Position numbers and translations under genes: made by a program. Shown in pieces: positions 51,608-60,526 of a DNA stretch of 64,000 bases (the first letter of the stretch is position 1; each line of letters starts with the position of its first letter). The notes beneath the pieces were generated by a model. The model did not search any database. It was not told the DNA's origin and saw only the letters and a list, made by a program, of their open reading frames with translations. The DNA lies in the NCBI RefSeq assembly GCF_000259075.1, contig NZ_AJKI01000027.1, positions 33,799 through 97,798 on the forward strand. The letters run 5' to 3'. This stretch comes from Marinilabilia salmonicolor JCM 21150. Lineage in GTDB: Bacteria; Bacteroidota; Bacteroidia; Bacteroidales; Marinilabiliaceae.

Positions 51608-54013
51608 TTATTTAAGCGTATTACTAATAGTCACCACCGTAAGTGCCAGTGATGCCACGCTGCTGCCGATGCTGATCCATGCAGTGGCGGGTAACGGATC
51701 GCGATGAGGCTTGGAAGGAATCACAATTTCACTTCCGGCCAGCACTTTGGGATAATTCTTAAAAAACAGAAAGTTGCTGGTGGCGGCTGCCTTTCCGTTG
51801 GAATAAATCACATAGGCTTTACTCTTTTTTGCCATATCGGAGAATCCACCTCCCTGATCTACGTAGTGGCGGAGCGACTTACCCTCCACAAACGGAGCAC
51901 TGACAGGATTCAACACTTCACCACTGATCTTGATGGTTTGTAACTCCCGTGGGATAAACAGCTCATCTCCTGCCTGAAGAAATACATCATCACGGGTTCC
52001 GGGGTTTTCCAGAGCTGTTCTAAGATCAATAGCCAGGACTTCAAAACCCATATCGTCGAACTGAAGAGTGCTGTCACGCTCCATTAACTGCTCGCGTAAA
52101 CGTTTTGTTTTGGCATCGGTCTCTACTTTACGGGTAAGCATGGCACCCTGTGCATAGGCATCGGGGGTAAGCCCTCCGGTACGCTCAATAACACTGGAGA
52201 GTCGCTCTTCCCTGTTAGAGAGATTGTATTCTCCGGCATACAGGACCTCCCCATTAATTCGCACCGTCCCGGAGTTCACGAATCCGGGAGCGCGACGGAC
52301 AAACACCTGATCGTAGGGTTGCAATTCAAAACGGCCATCCTGTTCATCCATTTCCAGATTTCTCGAAATGGTAAACTGAAACAGGTGTCCGGTGCGTTTG
52401 CTGTATTCACTCTTTTCATCGTGACTGAGGCGTCGGGCAACTTCAATGTACGAGCTGGAAGCCGATTCGGTAAAACCACCGGCCATAGCCACCAGGTCGG
52501 AGAGAGTGGTGCCATCGCGGTAATCGAATGTTCCGGGGTATTGCACTTCTCCTTTAATGGTAAGATCCCGTTCCTGACGCAGGCTATCCCGGGAATAAAT
52601 GGTTACAATATCCTCCCGCTTCAGGTCAATATCAAAATCACCTGTGATTAGTTTCTTTACTGAAAAAGGGATGTTTTCCAACTCTAAGTTGTCATCTAAA
52701 CGCAAGATCTGCCCCCGTTCCATAAATGCATCTTCGCGCAATCCTTCGGCCCGTTCAAGCAGGGAGGTCAATGACAAATCTTCGGTCAATTCATAATTTC
52801 CGGGACGCATCACTGCGCCTTCCATAATCACGCGGTTCTCCACCCGCTTGAGAATTTCACCGGCAATAATGCTGTCGCCATTCTGAATCAATACATCATC
52901 GAAATTATCTCGTCCGACACCCTCAAAATAGTTCTGGCGGGAGTTGGTTCTGAAAACCTCCAAACGTTCCTGATATGCTTTATCGGTAAATCCACCGGCA
53001 TAGTCGAGCATATCTGCCACAGTCTCACCCTGTTTTCCTTCAAAAATACCTGTACGCTTAAACTCTCCGCTCATCCGTACTCTGTACCGATAAGAGGGCA
53101 CCATTATCACATCGTCATCACGAAGAGATATATTGTCATGGGTTTTGCCGTTAATTAGGTATTCATAAACATCCAATGTTTTTACCTGTCTTCCATCACG
53201 GATGATTTTTATTTCCCGAAAGCTTCCATTCATATTAGGCCCACCGGCCAGGTACAATGCATTAAAGGCAGTTGCGGAACCGGGTAGCGTATAACTTCCG
53301 GGTGCAAAAGCCTCTCCAATCACATGCACTTTAATGGGACGGATTTGTGCCAGATAGATGTGCGCAAAAGTCTTTGGATTCTCTTCTGCCAGATCACGAT
53401 AAATGAGGGTCAACTTATTGAATACCTTCTTTTCAGCTTCCTCCAGGGTCAGTGACCCCACAGCAACAGGTCCCACATTAGGTATGTTCAGATTGCCGCC
53501 GTTGTCAACTGTGAGCTGATAACTCTGTTGTGAAGTACCCCAAATATCAATGGAGAACTCATCTCCCGGGCCTATAATATATGATTTTGATGCAGGAAGA
53601 TTCACGCTTGGTTCGAACGTCAGATTCTCCGAATTGAAGAAATCAAAACCAAAAAGTTTCTTGCGTTCTTCAGTTTTAGTAACCTCCTCCTTTTCGGATA
53701 CCTCTCCAAACAGGGAGGCTGCTTCCTCATCCTTCTCGTTGCCACTTTGGCTTTGAGACACATCCCCCAATTGCTCGAAACGCCTTTCAAGTTCATTAAT
53801 TTGCTGACGGGTAAAACCACGGGCCATAGCCAAAGATATTGCCTGTTGTTCAGACAAGCCCCGGTTCATCATCTCATCATGAATCCTGCGAATCTGATTG
53901 TCTGAAAGTTCTGAAATTTTTATTTCCCTGGGATTAATATTTTCCTGGGCGGTTCCATTAAACCCAATTCCCAAAACCAATCCCATCAGTAGAAATAAGA
54001 AAATTTTACGCAT
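51608..54013 (-). CDS. Wza-like polysaccharide export outer-membrane protein (SLBB repeats)
   Basis: An 801-residue export protein. A signal peptide (IFLFLLMGLVLGIGFNGTAQ) leads to a Poly_export domain (YIIGPGDEFSIDIWGTSQQS, residues about 145-235) and then a series of about six SLBB-like repeats (GEAFAPGSYTLPGSATAFN; GEFKRTGIFEGKQGETVADM; GEVQYPGTFDYRDGTTLSDL; GEVLYAGEYNLSNREERLSS; GEVLNPVSAPFVEGKSLRHY). A single C-terminal helix (LPATAWISIGSSVASLALTVV) ends the protein. It is much longer than E. coli Wza, as is usual in Bacteroidota. It would form the export conduit across the periplasm and outer membrane, working with Wzz. Confidence 0.92.
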   Translation of the reverse strand: MRKIFLFLLMGLVLGIGFNGTAQENINPREIKISELSDNQIRRIHDEMMNRGLSEQQAISLAMARGFTRQQINELERRFEQLGDVSQSQSGNEKDEEAASLFGEVSEKEEVTKTEERKKLFGFDFFNSENLTFEPSVNLPASKSYIIGPGDEFSIDIWGTSQQSYQLTVDNGGNLNIPNVGPVAVGSLTLEEAEKKVFNKLTLIYRDLAEENPKTFAHIYLAQIRPIKVHVIGEAFAPGSYTLPGSATAFNALYLAGGPNMNGSFREIKIIRDGRQVKTLDVYEYLINGKTHDNISLRDDDVIMVPSYRYRVRMSGEFKRTGIFEGKQGETVADMLDYAGGFTDKAYQERLEVFRTNSRQNYFEGVGRDNFDDVLIQNGDSIIAGEILKRVENRVIMEGAVMRPGNYELTEDLSLTSLLERAEGLREDAFMERGQILRLDDNLELENIPFSVKKLITGDFDIDLKREDIVTIYSRDSLRQERDLTIKGEVQYPGTFDYRDGTTLSDLVAMAGGFTESASSSYIEVARRLSHDEKSEYSKRTGHLFQFTISRNLEMDEQDGRFELQPYDQVFVRRAPGFVNSGTVRINGEVLYAGEYNLSNREERLSSVIERTGGLTPDAYAQGAMLTRKVETDAKTKRLREQLMERDSTLQFDDMGFEVLAIDLRTALENPGTRDDVFLQAGDELFIPRELQTIKISGEVLNPVSAPFVEGKSLRHYVDQGGGFSDMAKKSKAYVIYSNGKAAATSNFLFFKNYPKVLAGSEIVIPSKPHRDPLPATAWISIGSSVASLALTVVTISNTLK

Positions 54014-54407
54014 AATAATTAAATAAGAGTTATCTCGAAAAGAACTTAAGGATATGATACACTACCGTCTCCTGACTCACATGAGCCACCTTTCACCAAC
54101 AATAAGTTTCGTTGGTAAACACTATTAATTCAGCAAGATAAATCGAAAAACAGCAATTACCTGTTTTCGCAGACCGGATTAATGTCCACAGAATATCAAT
54201 TTACAAAATAAACGAATCCCATGACAAAAAATTATTCAAAATATCCCGTCATCTTGCTTTAGATGGCTTCAATAACAGAGCCCATGTAAAAGGTGTGCAA
54301 ATTTATTAATTTTATATGGGGTAACCGCCCGGAAACGGGAAAAGTTTTTGTGGATCTCCGGAAAGGAGAAATTGAGGCCAGGGATCAGAGGAATACGAGA
54401 GATGAGT

Positions 54408-54600
54408 TATAGCCCCTGTCTTTAGGCGGGGGATTGTGCAACGCCATAATTAATTCTATCCATCATCAGAATGTGACAATACCAACAAACCCCATGAGAT
54501 TAGCCCCCGTCTTTAGGTGGGGGATCCCAAAACGCCGGCTATACGGACCGGTGTGTCGCATCAATATCCCTCGGCTAAACCCGGAGGCCAGGCTCATTAT
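54408..54600. repeat. P2-type palindromic repeats
   Basis: CCCCTGTCTTTAGGCGGGG, CCCCCGTCTTTAGGTGGGGG and later GGACCGGTGTG and a degenerate CCTCGGCTAAACCCGGAGG. They are arranged as in the other P2 clusters but more diverged. The remaining wza upstream region (54014-54407) is A/T-rich with no gene. Confidence 0.55.
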
Positions 54601-54649
54601 AAACCATACATTTAGAATACCGTCTTTATTAATCTTGGCTGCTATTCCT

Positions 54650-54712
54650 CATTGGTCATTGCTCATTGATCATTGATCATTGGTCATTGGTCATTGATCA
54701 TTGGTCATTGCT
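54650..54712. repeat. Tandem array of CATTGRT words at the 3' end of lspA
   Basis: About nine units of CATTGATCATTGGT-like sequence run up to and include the lspA stop codon (54705-54707). Confidence 0.6.
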
Positions 54713-55319
54713 CTGTTTCGTGTTCAAAAAATTTCTTTTGAAATATCAGAATTGAAATAATCCCCAGGGTAATGGATGAATCGGCGATGTTAAATACCGG
54801 GCGGAAAAAGATATAATCCTGTCCGCCAAGCCAGGGAAGCCAATCGGGATAAGTCCCCGAAAAAAGAGGGAAATAAAACATATCCACAACACGCCCATGA
54901 AGAAAAGAGGCATATCCACCCCCTTCCGGAAAAAGAGTTGCCAGTTGGGAGTAGCTGTGATTAAAAATCATACCATAAAAAGCACTGTCTATGATGTTCC
55001 CCAGCGCACCTGCAAGCACCATGCTCACACTGATGACCAACCCAACCGGTGCCTTTTTTAATGTTAATTTGTAAAGATACCAGCCAATTCCCACAACGGC
55101 TATAATCCGGAATACACTCAGGAAAATTTTACCAAAATCACCTCCCAGTTCCATACCGAAAGCCATTCCGTTGTTCTCCACAAAATGGATGTAAAACCAA
55201 TCGCCGAAAACAGAAAACTCATCTCCCAGCATCATATTGGTTTTGACCCAAAATTTCAGCGCCTGATCAACAAATAAAATAGCAAGAATAATGATTACAG
55301 GTGTTTTTAATTTTCCCAT
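54705..55319 (-). CDS. lspA: Lipoprotein signal peptidase (signal peptidase II)
   Basis: A 204-residue inner-membrane aspartyl protease that cleaves prolipoproteins before the lipid-modified cysteine. Four membrane helices; conserved segments VENNGMAFGM, GALGNIIDSAFYG (first catalytic Asp), GRVVDMFYFPLFSGTYPDW, and VFNIADSSITLG (second catalytic Asp). The extra loop between the helices is normal for Bacteroidota. It belongs to the common ileS-dksA-lspA gene order. The upstream gap 55320-55602 has CTTAGCTCGTAGC-type words only. Confidence 0.95.
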   Translation of the reverse strand: MGKLKTPVIIILAILFVDQALKFWVKTNMMLGDEFSVFGDWFYIHFVENNGMAFGMELGGDFGKIFLSVFRIIAVVGIGWYLYKLTLKKAPVGLVISVSMVLAGALGNIIDSAFYGMIFNHSYSQLATLFPEGGGYASFLHGRVVDMFYFPLFSGTYPDWLPWLGGQDYIFFRPVFNIADSSITLGIISILIFQKKFFEHETEQ

Positions 55320-55602
55320 GTGTCGGCTCTTAGCGCTTAGCTCGTAGCTCTTAGCAGTTCGTAAAATAATAATTGATATTTTTTAATCCGTAATGGTTGG
55401 TTGATGATTCCAATTTCACCATAAACGCTGCACCGTAAATTGCAAAATGACTGCATATAAACCATGCACCCCGCTCCCGGTAACAAAAAACCAAAAGCGA
55501 CACCTCAAATAGTGAAACATGTCAATTCCCTCCCTCAAAAGCAAAATTTCTTCTGATGAACAAAATAACAATCCCGGGGAAGAAAGAACTAACGTCAGGC
55601 TT

Positions 55603-55980
55603 CTACTTCTGAGCTTTCTTTGCTTCGATACTCAAGGTGGCATGAGGAACAGCTCTCAGCCGTTCTTTGGCAATCAGTTTACCGGTTTCACGACAGATGC
55701 CATAGGTTTTGTTTTCGATACGCACCAGAGCAGCCTGCAAATGCTGAATAAATTTTTGCTGACGCTGTGCCAGTTTCCCTGCCTCTTCTTTGGAGAGAAC
55801 AGCAGCTCCCTCTTCCAAAACCTTAAATGTGGGCGAGGTGTCCTGTGTGTCATTACCATCTTCGAGAGTTATGGTATTTCTAAGCAATTCGTAATCACGC
55901 TTTGCTTTCTCGAGCTTAGCAAGAATTATGTCTTTAAATTCTTTCAACTCTTCATCTGAATATCGGGTCTTTTCTGCCAT
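55603..55980 (-). CDS. DksA/TraR-family protein
   Basis: A 125-residue protein with the DksA coiled coil (residues about 5-75) and the zinc-finger region YGICRETGKLIAKERLRAVP. Only one of the four zinc cysteines is present (in GIC), which is usual for the Bacteroidota version. The family binds the RNA polymerase secondary channel and modulates transcription during nutrient stress with ppGpp. It lies 48 bp downstream of ileS and is probably co-transcribed with it. Confidence 0.9.
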   Translation of the reverse strand: MAEKTRYSDEELKEFKDIILAKLEKAKRDYELLRNTITLEDGNDTQDTSPTFKVLEEGAAVLSKEEAGKLAQRQQKFIQHLQAALVRIENKTYGICRETGKLIAKERLRAVPHATLSIEAKKAQK

Positions 55981-56028
55981 AATGACAAAATTTATTAGTG
56001 TAAAAATGAGTGAAACACCTTAGTAAGG

Positions 56029-59000
56029 TTAAACCTTTTCAATTTCAAGCAACAAAACCACATCATCCTCCAACTCTACGGAAAGTGCATCATTCCTGTT
56101 ACATGAATCTACCAAATTTATTTCTTTTGCCAGCGTTTGTGCGGCAATATACTCTTTATGTTGATCAACGGACTGATCGGTGGCACCATTTTTTTGAATG
56201 TTCACCACAATTTTATCAGTTACCTCAAAACCACTGTCTTTTCTAAGGTTTTGGATCCGGTTAATCAGTTCCCTTGCAATTCCTTCCGCCTTCAGTTCTG
56301 GAGTAAGATTGATATCCAGTGCCACAGTAATACGCCCTTCGTTGGCCACCAACATACCGGGAATATCTTCGCTGATGATTTCGGCATCTTCCCTGTTCAA
56401 TTCCACTGTTTCACCATCAAGCACAAGGGTGAAACTGTTCTCCTTTTCAAACTTAGCAATGTCTTCCTGCGACATCCCGGCGAAAGCTTTGCTGATGGCT
56501 TTCATCATCTTTCCGTAACGGGGACCAAGCGTCTTAAAGTTGGGCTTAATTTTCTTAACCAGAACACCGGAAGCATCCTTAAGGTACTCAATTTCCTTGA
56601 TATTTACCTCTGTCAGCACCAAATCTTTTACTGCTTCAATTTGCGCCTCAAAACGGGCATCATAAACAGGCAGCATTATCTTCTGTAACGGCTGACGCAC
56701 CTTGATGTTCACTTTACGACGAAGTGCAAGCACCATAGATGAAATCTGCTGGGCATATTCCATTCTTTCTTCCAGTGCTTTATCGATCATTGCTTCATCA
56801 AAAGCGGGAAACTCCGCCAAATGAACGGACTCATCCGAATGACGGCCTGATAGTTTATTCAGGTCGGTAAACAACCGGTCTGCATAAAACGGGGCAATGG
56901 GTGCAGCCAGCATAGCCACAGTTTCCAGTGCCTGATAAAGCGTTTGGTATGCAGCCAGCTTATCGCGATTCATTTCACCTCCCCAGAAGCGCTTACGATT
57001 CAAACGCACATACCAGTTACTGAGATTTTCGGTCACAAAATTCTGGATGGCACGACCAGCACGGGTAGGTTCATAGTTCTCCAACGCATCGGTAACCTCC
57101 TGAGTCAGCGTATTAAGCAGGGAGATGATCCAACGATCAATCTCGGACCGCTCTGCCACAGGCACTTCAACTTCACTTCCGTCAAAACCGTCAATATTGG
57201 CATAAAGCGCAAAGAAAGAGTAGGTATTGTAAAGTGTTCCGAAGAATTTTCTTTTCACTTCATCCACGCCCGACAGGTCAAACTTCAGGTTGTCCCATGG
57301 CTGGGCATTGGTAATCATATACCAGCGCAACGGATCGGAGCCATGCTCTTCGATGGTTTGGAACGGATCGACGGCATTACCCAGCCGCTTGGACATCTTA
57401 TTTCCGTTTTTGTCGAGCACCAATCCGTTGGAGATAATATTTTTAAAGGCTACACTATCAAACAGCATTGTTGCCAGCGCATGGAGGGTAAAAAACCATC
57501 CGCGGGTCTGATCCACGCCTTCGGCGATGAAGTCGGCGGGGAAGGGGGCCCCCCTCTGATCCCCCCCAAGGGGGGAGGTTGGATTACTATTACTTGAGAG
57601 ATCTTTTCTAGATCTTAAACTTTTCCCAATTTGTTCAATTACTGATGCTGTATTGCCTATTACTTCTTCATTGGAGAAGCGGATTACTTTATATCCCAGA
57701 TCTTCCAGTATTTGTGTTCTTTGCTCATCAGCCTCTTTAACTTCAGGTTTGTTGTGATACCCACCATCAATCTCAACAATAAGCATTTTGGACAAACAAA
57801 CGAAATCAACTATAAACTGATCTATGGCATGTTGTCTTCTAAACTTACAGCCATCAACTTGCTTATTACGCAACTGTTGCCACATGAGGTCCTCTGCTTC
57901 AGTAGGCTCCTTGCGCATCTCCTTCATTTTATCAACAGCTCCATTATAGGTAGAAGGTCTTCCTGTTTCATACGCAGGTCTTCCATTCTCCAATCCATCC
58001 GGGGCTTCTGTCCTTGCTCCCCCTCCCTGGGAGGGGGTTGGGGGGAGGCCCTCAAACGGATAATGCATTTGTGCATAAGGCATCGCTCCGGAATCGAACC
58101 AAACGTCGATTAGGTCCGTTTCGCGATACATGCGTTTACCGCTTTCAGATACCAGGATCACATCATCCACATAAGGTCTGTGAAGATCTATCTTATTGTA
58201 GTTGTTGTCACTGAAGTCCCCCGGATTAAAACTTCCGAAGGGGTTCTTATCCATAAATCCTGCTTTCACCGAGCGGTCGATTTCATTGACCAGCTCTTCA
58301 ACAGAACCGATGCATTTCTCCTCAGTTCCATCTTCAGTTCGCCAGATAGGTAATGGCGTACCCCAATAACGTGAACGACTGAGGTTCCAGTCAACCAGAT
58401 TTTCGAGCCATTTGCCAAATCTACCTGTTCCGGTAGATTGCGGTTTCCAATTGATGGTATTGTTGAGTTCGATCATTTTATCCCTGACAGCAGTGGTCTT
58501 GATAAACCAGCTATCGAGCGGATAATAGAGTACGGGTTTGTCGGTTCTCCAGCAATGCGGGTAACTGTGTTCGTATTTCTCAACCTTGAAAGCTTTATTC
58601 TCTTTTTTGAGCATAACGGCGATGTCCACATCAAGCGTTGGATCATCATCCGTCAGTTTCTCATCATACCCGTTTTTCACATATCTTCCGGAAAATTCGC
58701 TGTAGGTTTCAATGTCCACATTTGATTTTACAAAACCAGGATCCAGGTCCTTAATCAGGAAAAATTTCCCCGTTCGATCGACCATCGGCTGTTGCTTCCC
58801 ATCTTTATCAAGGAGCAGCAAGGGGGCGATTCCGGCCTCTTTTCCAACGCGGTTGTCATCGGCACCAAACGTTGGTGCAATATGTACGATACCTGTACCA
58901 TCCTCTGTGGTTACAAAATCGCCGGCAATGACACGGAATGCATCTCCGTCAGGCTTGACCCAGGGAATCAATTGTTCATAACGAAGTCCGATGAGTTTTT

Positions 59001-59946
59001 TCCCATCAAACTCATCGAGTATTTCAAAAGGTATCTTCTTGTCCCCCTGGGAATAGTCCTCAAGCGACAATTCAGCATATTTAGGATTGAAAAATGAGTT
59101 CACCAGATCTTTGGCAACTACGGCCACTAATGGTTCACCCGTGTAAGGATTGAATGAACGAACCCTCACATACTTTATATTCGGTCCAACAGCAAGAGCT
59201 GTATTTGAAGGAAACGTCCACGGAGTTGTTGTCCAGGCCAGGAAGAAAACCTCTGCATCGGCATCTTTGAATAAAAATTCCGACTCGTTATTTTTAACGA
59301 CTTTGAACTGACCGGTACAGGTGGTATCTTTTACATCGCGATAACACCCCGGCTGGTTCAACTCGTGTGTACTCAGACCGGTACCAGCGGCAGGAGAAAA
59401 CGGCTGGATGGTATATCCCTTGTAAAGCAATCCCTTCTTATAGATTTCTTTAAGCATCCACCACAAGGTTTCGATGTAGCGGTTGTCGTAAGTGATGTAA
59501 GGGTGATCCATATCTACCCAATATCCCATTTTGTGGGTCAAATCTTCCCACATATCGGTATATTTCATTACATCTTTGCGACAGGCTTCATTGTACTCCG
59601 CCACCGAGATGGATTTACCGATGTCTTCCTTAGTAATTCCCAGAGCTTTTTCCACACCCAATTCCACCGGAAGCCCGTGTGTATCCCATCCGGCTTTACG
59701 GTGCACCTGATAGCCCTGCTGCGTTTTGAAACGGCAAAAAATATCCTTAATGGTACGCGCCATCACGTGATGAATTCCGGGCATCCCATTAGCAGACGGG
59801 GGGCCTTCGTAAAAAACAAAAGACGGACGCCCCTCTCTGCTGGTCAGGCTTTTATCAAATGTTTTGTTGGCTTCCCACTCTTTCAAAACCTCCCGATTGA
59901 CATCAGCGAGGTTTAAACCTTTGTATTCAGGAAATTTTTTGCTCAT
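56029..59946 (-). CDS. ileS: Isoleucyl-tRNA synthetase with an in-frame DUF559 nuclease-domain insertion
   Basis: A 1305-residue protein. The enzyme charges tRNA(Ile). The HIGH-type motif is MPGIHHVMA (GIHH at 57-60), KMSKR is at 850-854, and the anticodon-binding and C-terminal domains follow. Removing residues about 633-801 leaves about 1137 residues, the usual Bacteroidota length. The inserted part lies between MHYPFE (ending E632) and FPADFIAEGVDQTRGWFF (from F802), after the editing domain and before KMSKR. It carries a DUF559 domain (residues about 670-785). Reading frame is intact throughout, so either a functional enzyme with a large surface loop is made or the product is processed. 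No intein motifs are seen. Confidence 0.95.
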   Translation of the reverse strand: MSKKFPEYKGLNLADVNREVLKEWEANKTFDKSLTSREGRPSFVFYEGPPSANGMPGIHHVMARTIKDIFCRFKTQQGYQVHRKAGWDTHGLPVELGVEKALGITKEDIGKSISVAEYNEACRKDVMKYTDMWEDLTHKMGYWVDMDHPYITYDNRYIETLWWMLKEIYKKGLLYKGYTIQPFSPAAGTGLSTHELNQPGCYRDVKDTTCTGQFKVVKNNESEFLFKDADAEVFFLAWTTTPWTFPSNTALAVGPNIKYVRVRSFNPYTGEPLVAVVAKDLVNSFFNPKYAELSLEDYSQGDKKIPFEILDEFDGKKLIGLRYEQLIPWVKPDGDAFRVIAGDFVTTEDGTGIVHIAPTFGADDNRVGKEAGIAPLLLLDKDGKQQPMVDRTGKFFLIKDLDPGFVKSNVDIETYSEFSGRYVKNGYDEKLTDDDPTLDVDIAVMLKKENKAFKVEKYEHSYPHCWRTDKPVLYYPLDSWFIKTTAVRDKMIELNNTINWKPQSTGTGRFGKWLENLVDWNLSRSRYWGTPLPIWRTEDGTEEKCIGSVEELVNEIDRSVKAGFMDKNPFGSFNPGDFSDNNYNKIDLHRPYVDDVILVSESGKRMYRETDLIDVWFDSGAMPYAQMHYPFEGLPPTPSQGGGARTEAPDGLENGRPAYETGRPSTYNGAVDKMKEMRKEPTEAEDLMWQQLRNKQVDGCKFRRQHAIDQFIVDFVCLSKMLIVEIDGGYHNKPEVKEADEQRTQILEDLGYKVIRFSNEEVIGNTASVIEQIGKSLRSRKDLSSNSNPTSPLGGDQRGAPFPADFIAEGVDQTRGWFFTLHALATMLFDSVAFKNIISNGLVLDKNGNKMSKRLGNAVDPFQTIEEHGSDPLRWYMITNAQPWDNLKFDLSGVDEVKRKFFGTLYNTYSFFALYANIDGFDGSEVEVPVAERSEIDRWIISLLNTLTQEVTDALENYEPTRAGRAIQNFVTENLSNWYVRLNRKRFWGGEMNRDKLAAYQTLYQALETVAMLAAPIAPFYADRLFTDLNKLSGRHSDESVHLAEFPAFDEAMIDKALEERMEYAQQISSMVLALRRKVNIKVRQPLQKIMLPVYDARFEAQIEAVKDLVLTEVNIKEIEYLKDASGVLVKKIKPNFKTLGPRYGKMMKAISKAFAGMSQEDIAKFEKENSFTLVLDGETVELNREDAEIISEDIPGMLVANEGRITVALDINLTPELKAEGIARELINRIQNLRKDSGFEVTDKIVVNIQKNGATDQSVDQHKEYIAAQTLAKEINLVDSCNRNDALSVELEDDVVLLLEIEKV
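57544..58050 (-). mobile_element. In-frame DUF559 element inside ileS, bounded by P1L and P1R palindromes
   Basis: A 507-bp (169-codon) insertion. Its 5' end in the coding direction is GGCCTCCCC, then CCCCTCCCAGGGAGGGGG (58012-58050), translated GLPPTPSQGGG. Its 3' end is CCCCCCTTGGGGGG, then GAGGGGGGCC (57544-57584), translated SPLGGDQRGAP. Both ends match intergenic P1L and P1R repeats in this window. Inside, from M674, is MKEMRKEPTEAEDLMWQQLR, KFRRQHAIDQFIVDFVC, MLIVEIDGGYHN (E725, D727), DEQRTQILEDLGYKVIRFSN: a complete Vsr-like DUF559 endonuclease domain with its putative metal-binding Asp/Glu residues. Confidence 0.88.
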
Positions 59947-59983
59947 TTATATGTGAATTTTTACCTCAGTTTTAAAAAGTTTA

Positions 59984-59991
59984 CAAATATA
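59984..59991 (-). promoter_or_regulatory. -7 promoter box of ileS (TATATTTG)
   Basis: TATATTTG on the minus strand, 38 bp upstream of the ileS start codon, matching TAnnTTTG. Confidence 0.45.
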
Positions 59992-60067
59992 TCGCTTGAC
60001 TGAAACAAAAGCAAATGGAAAATGACCATAATGATTGAGAGATCTTAGTTTTGGAAGATGAAATAAG

Positions 60068-60114
60068 GAAATTGAGGCTGAAGTTGAGGCTAAGGCTGAG
60101 GTTGAGGCTGAGTG
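60068..60114. repeat. Hexanucleotide array (TTGAGG / CTGAGG units)
   Basis: About seven units of (T/C)TGAGG upstream of ileS. The same hexamer family forms a longer array at 62655-62730, so two arrays flank the permease/DUF5020 operon. The gap 59992-60360 shows no gene. Confidence 0.6.
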
Positions 60115-60360
60115 CAACAGAATTATTCGTTGATTCCTTGTTACTTTCATATTAAACTTTAATTGGGAGGCATTGGTGTTCGGTTAAAAAATTGAGATTG
60201 CTTCACTACGTTCGCAAAGGCGAGCCTTTGCAGGATATTGAGGATTGGTAGGGATTGATTTTCTTAACCTCAGTCTCAGCCTTATAAAACTGGAGATAAG
60301 ACTGACAACCCCCTTCCCGGACTTGCTATCTTTAATCGGGCACCAACAATTTTAAAACTA

Positions 60361-60399
60361 AAAAGACAGCTTCCAACAAATCGGAAACTGCCTTTTTTT
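60361..60399 (-). terminator. Terminator of the NCS2 permease gene
   Basis: On the minus strand AAAAAAAGGCAGTTTCC and GGAAGCTGTCTTTTT form an A/T-flanked hairpin with an 8-nt loop and a U-tract, 128 bp after the permease stop. The structure is nearly symmetric and may also work on the other strand. Confidence 0.6.
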
Positions 60400-60526
60400 A
60401 ATCATTAAATAAAACTCAGTAGCTCAGATAAAAACCTTATTCATAAGCTTCGACACCAAGCTGTCTTACGAACTTTTTGCCCACTACTGGCTACTATCTA
60501 CTTACTATAAACTTCAGAGAACCTCT

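Noticed and set aside
19753..54600. P2 palindromes as a short CRISPR or a riboswitch family
   Set aside because: Spacing and sequence vary, they are simple hairpins in several G/C versions, and they fit a REP-like dispersed palindrome family better.
55519..55959. 146-codon plus-strand ORF opposite dksA
   Set aside because: It is antisense to the well-supported DksA-family gene and its translation is rich in unrelated Phe/Cys/Leu.
57544..58050. Intein or self-splicing intron inside ileS
   Set aside because: No N-terminal Cys/Ser splice block, no terminal His-Asn followed by Cys/Ser/Thr, and the insert is far too short and palindromic at its ends for an intein; an intron would not need an open frame in register on both sides.
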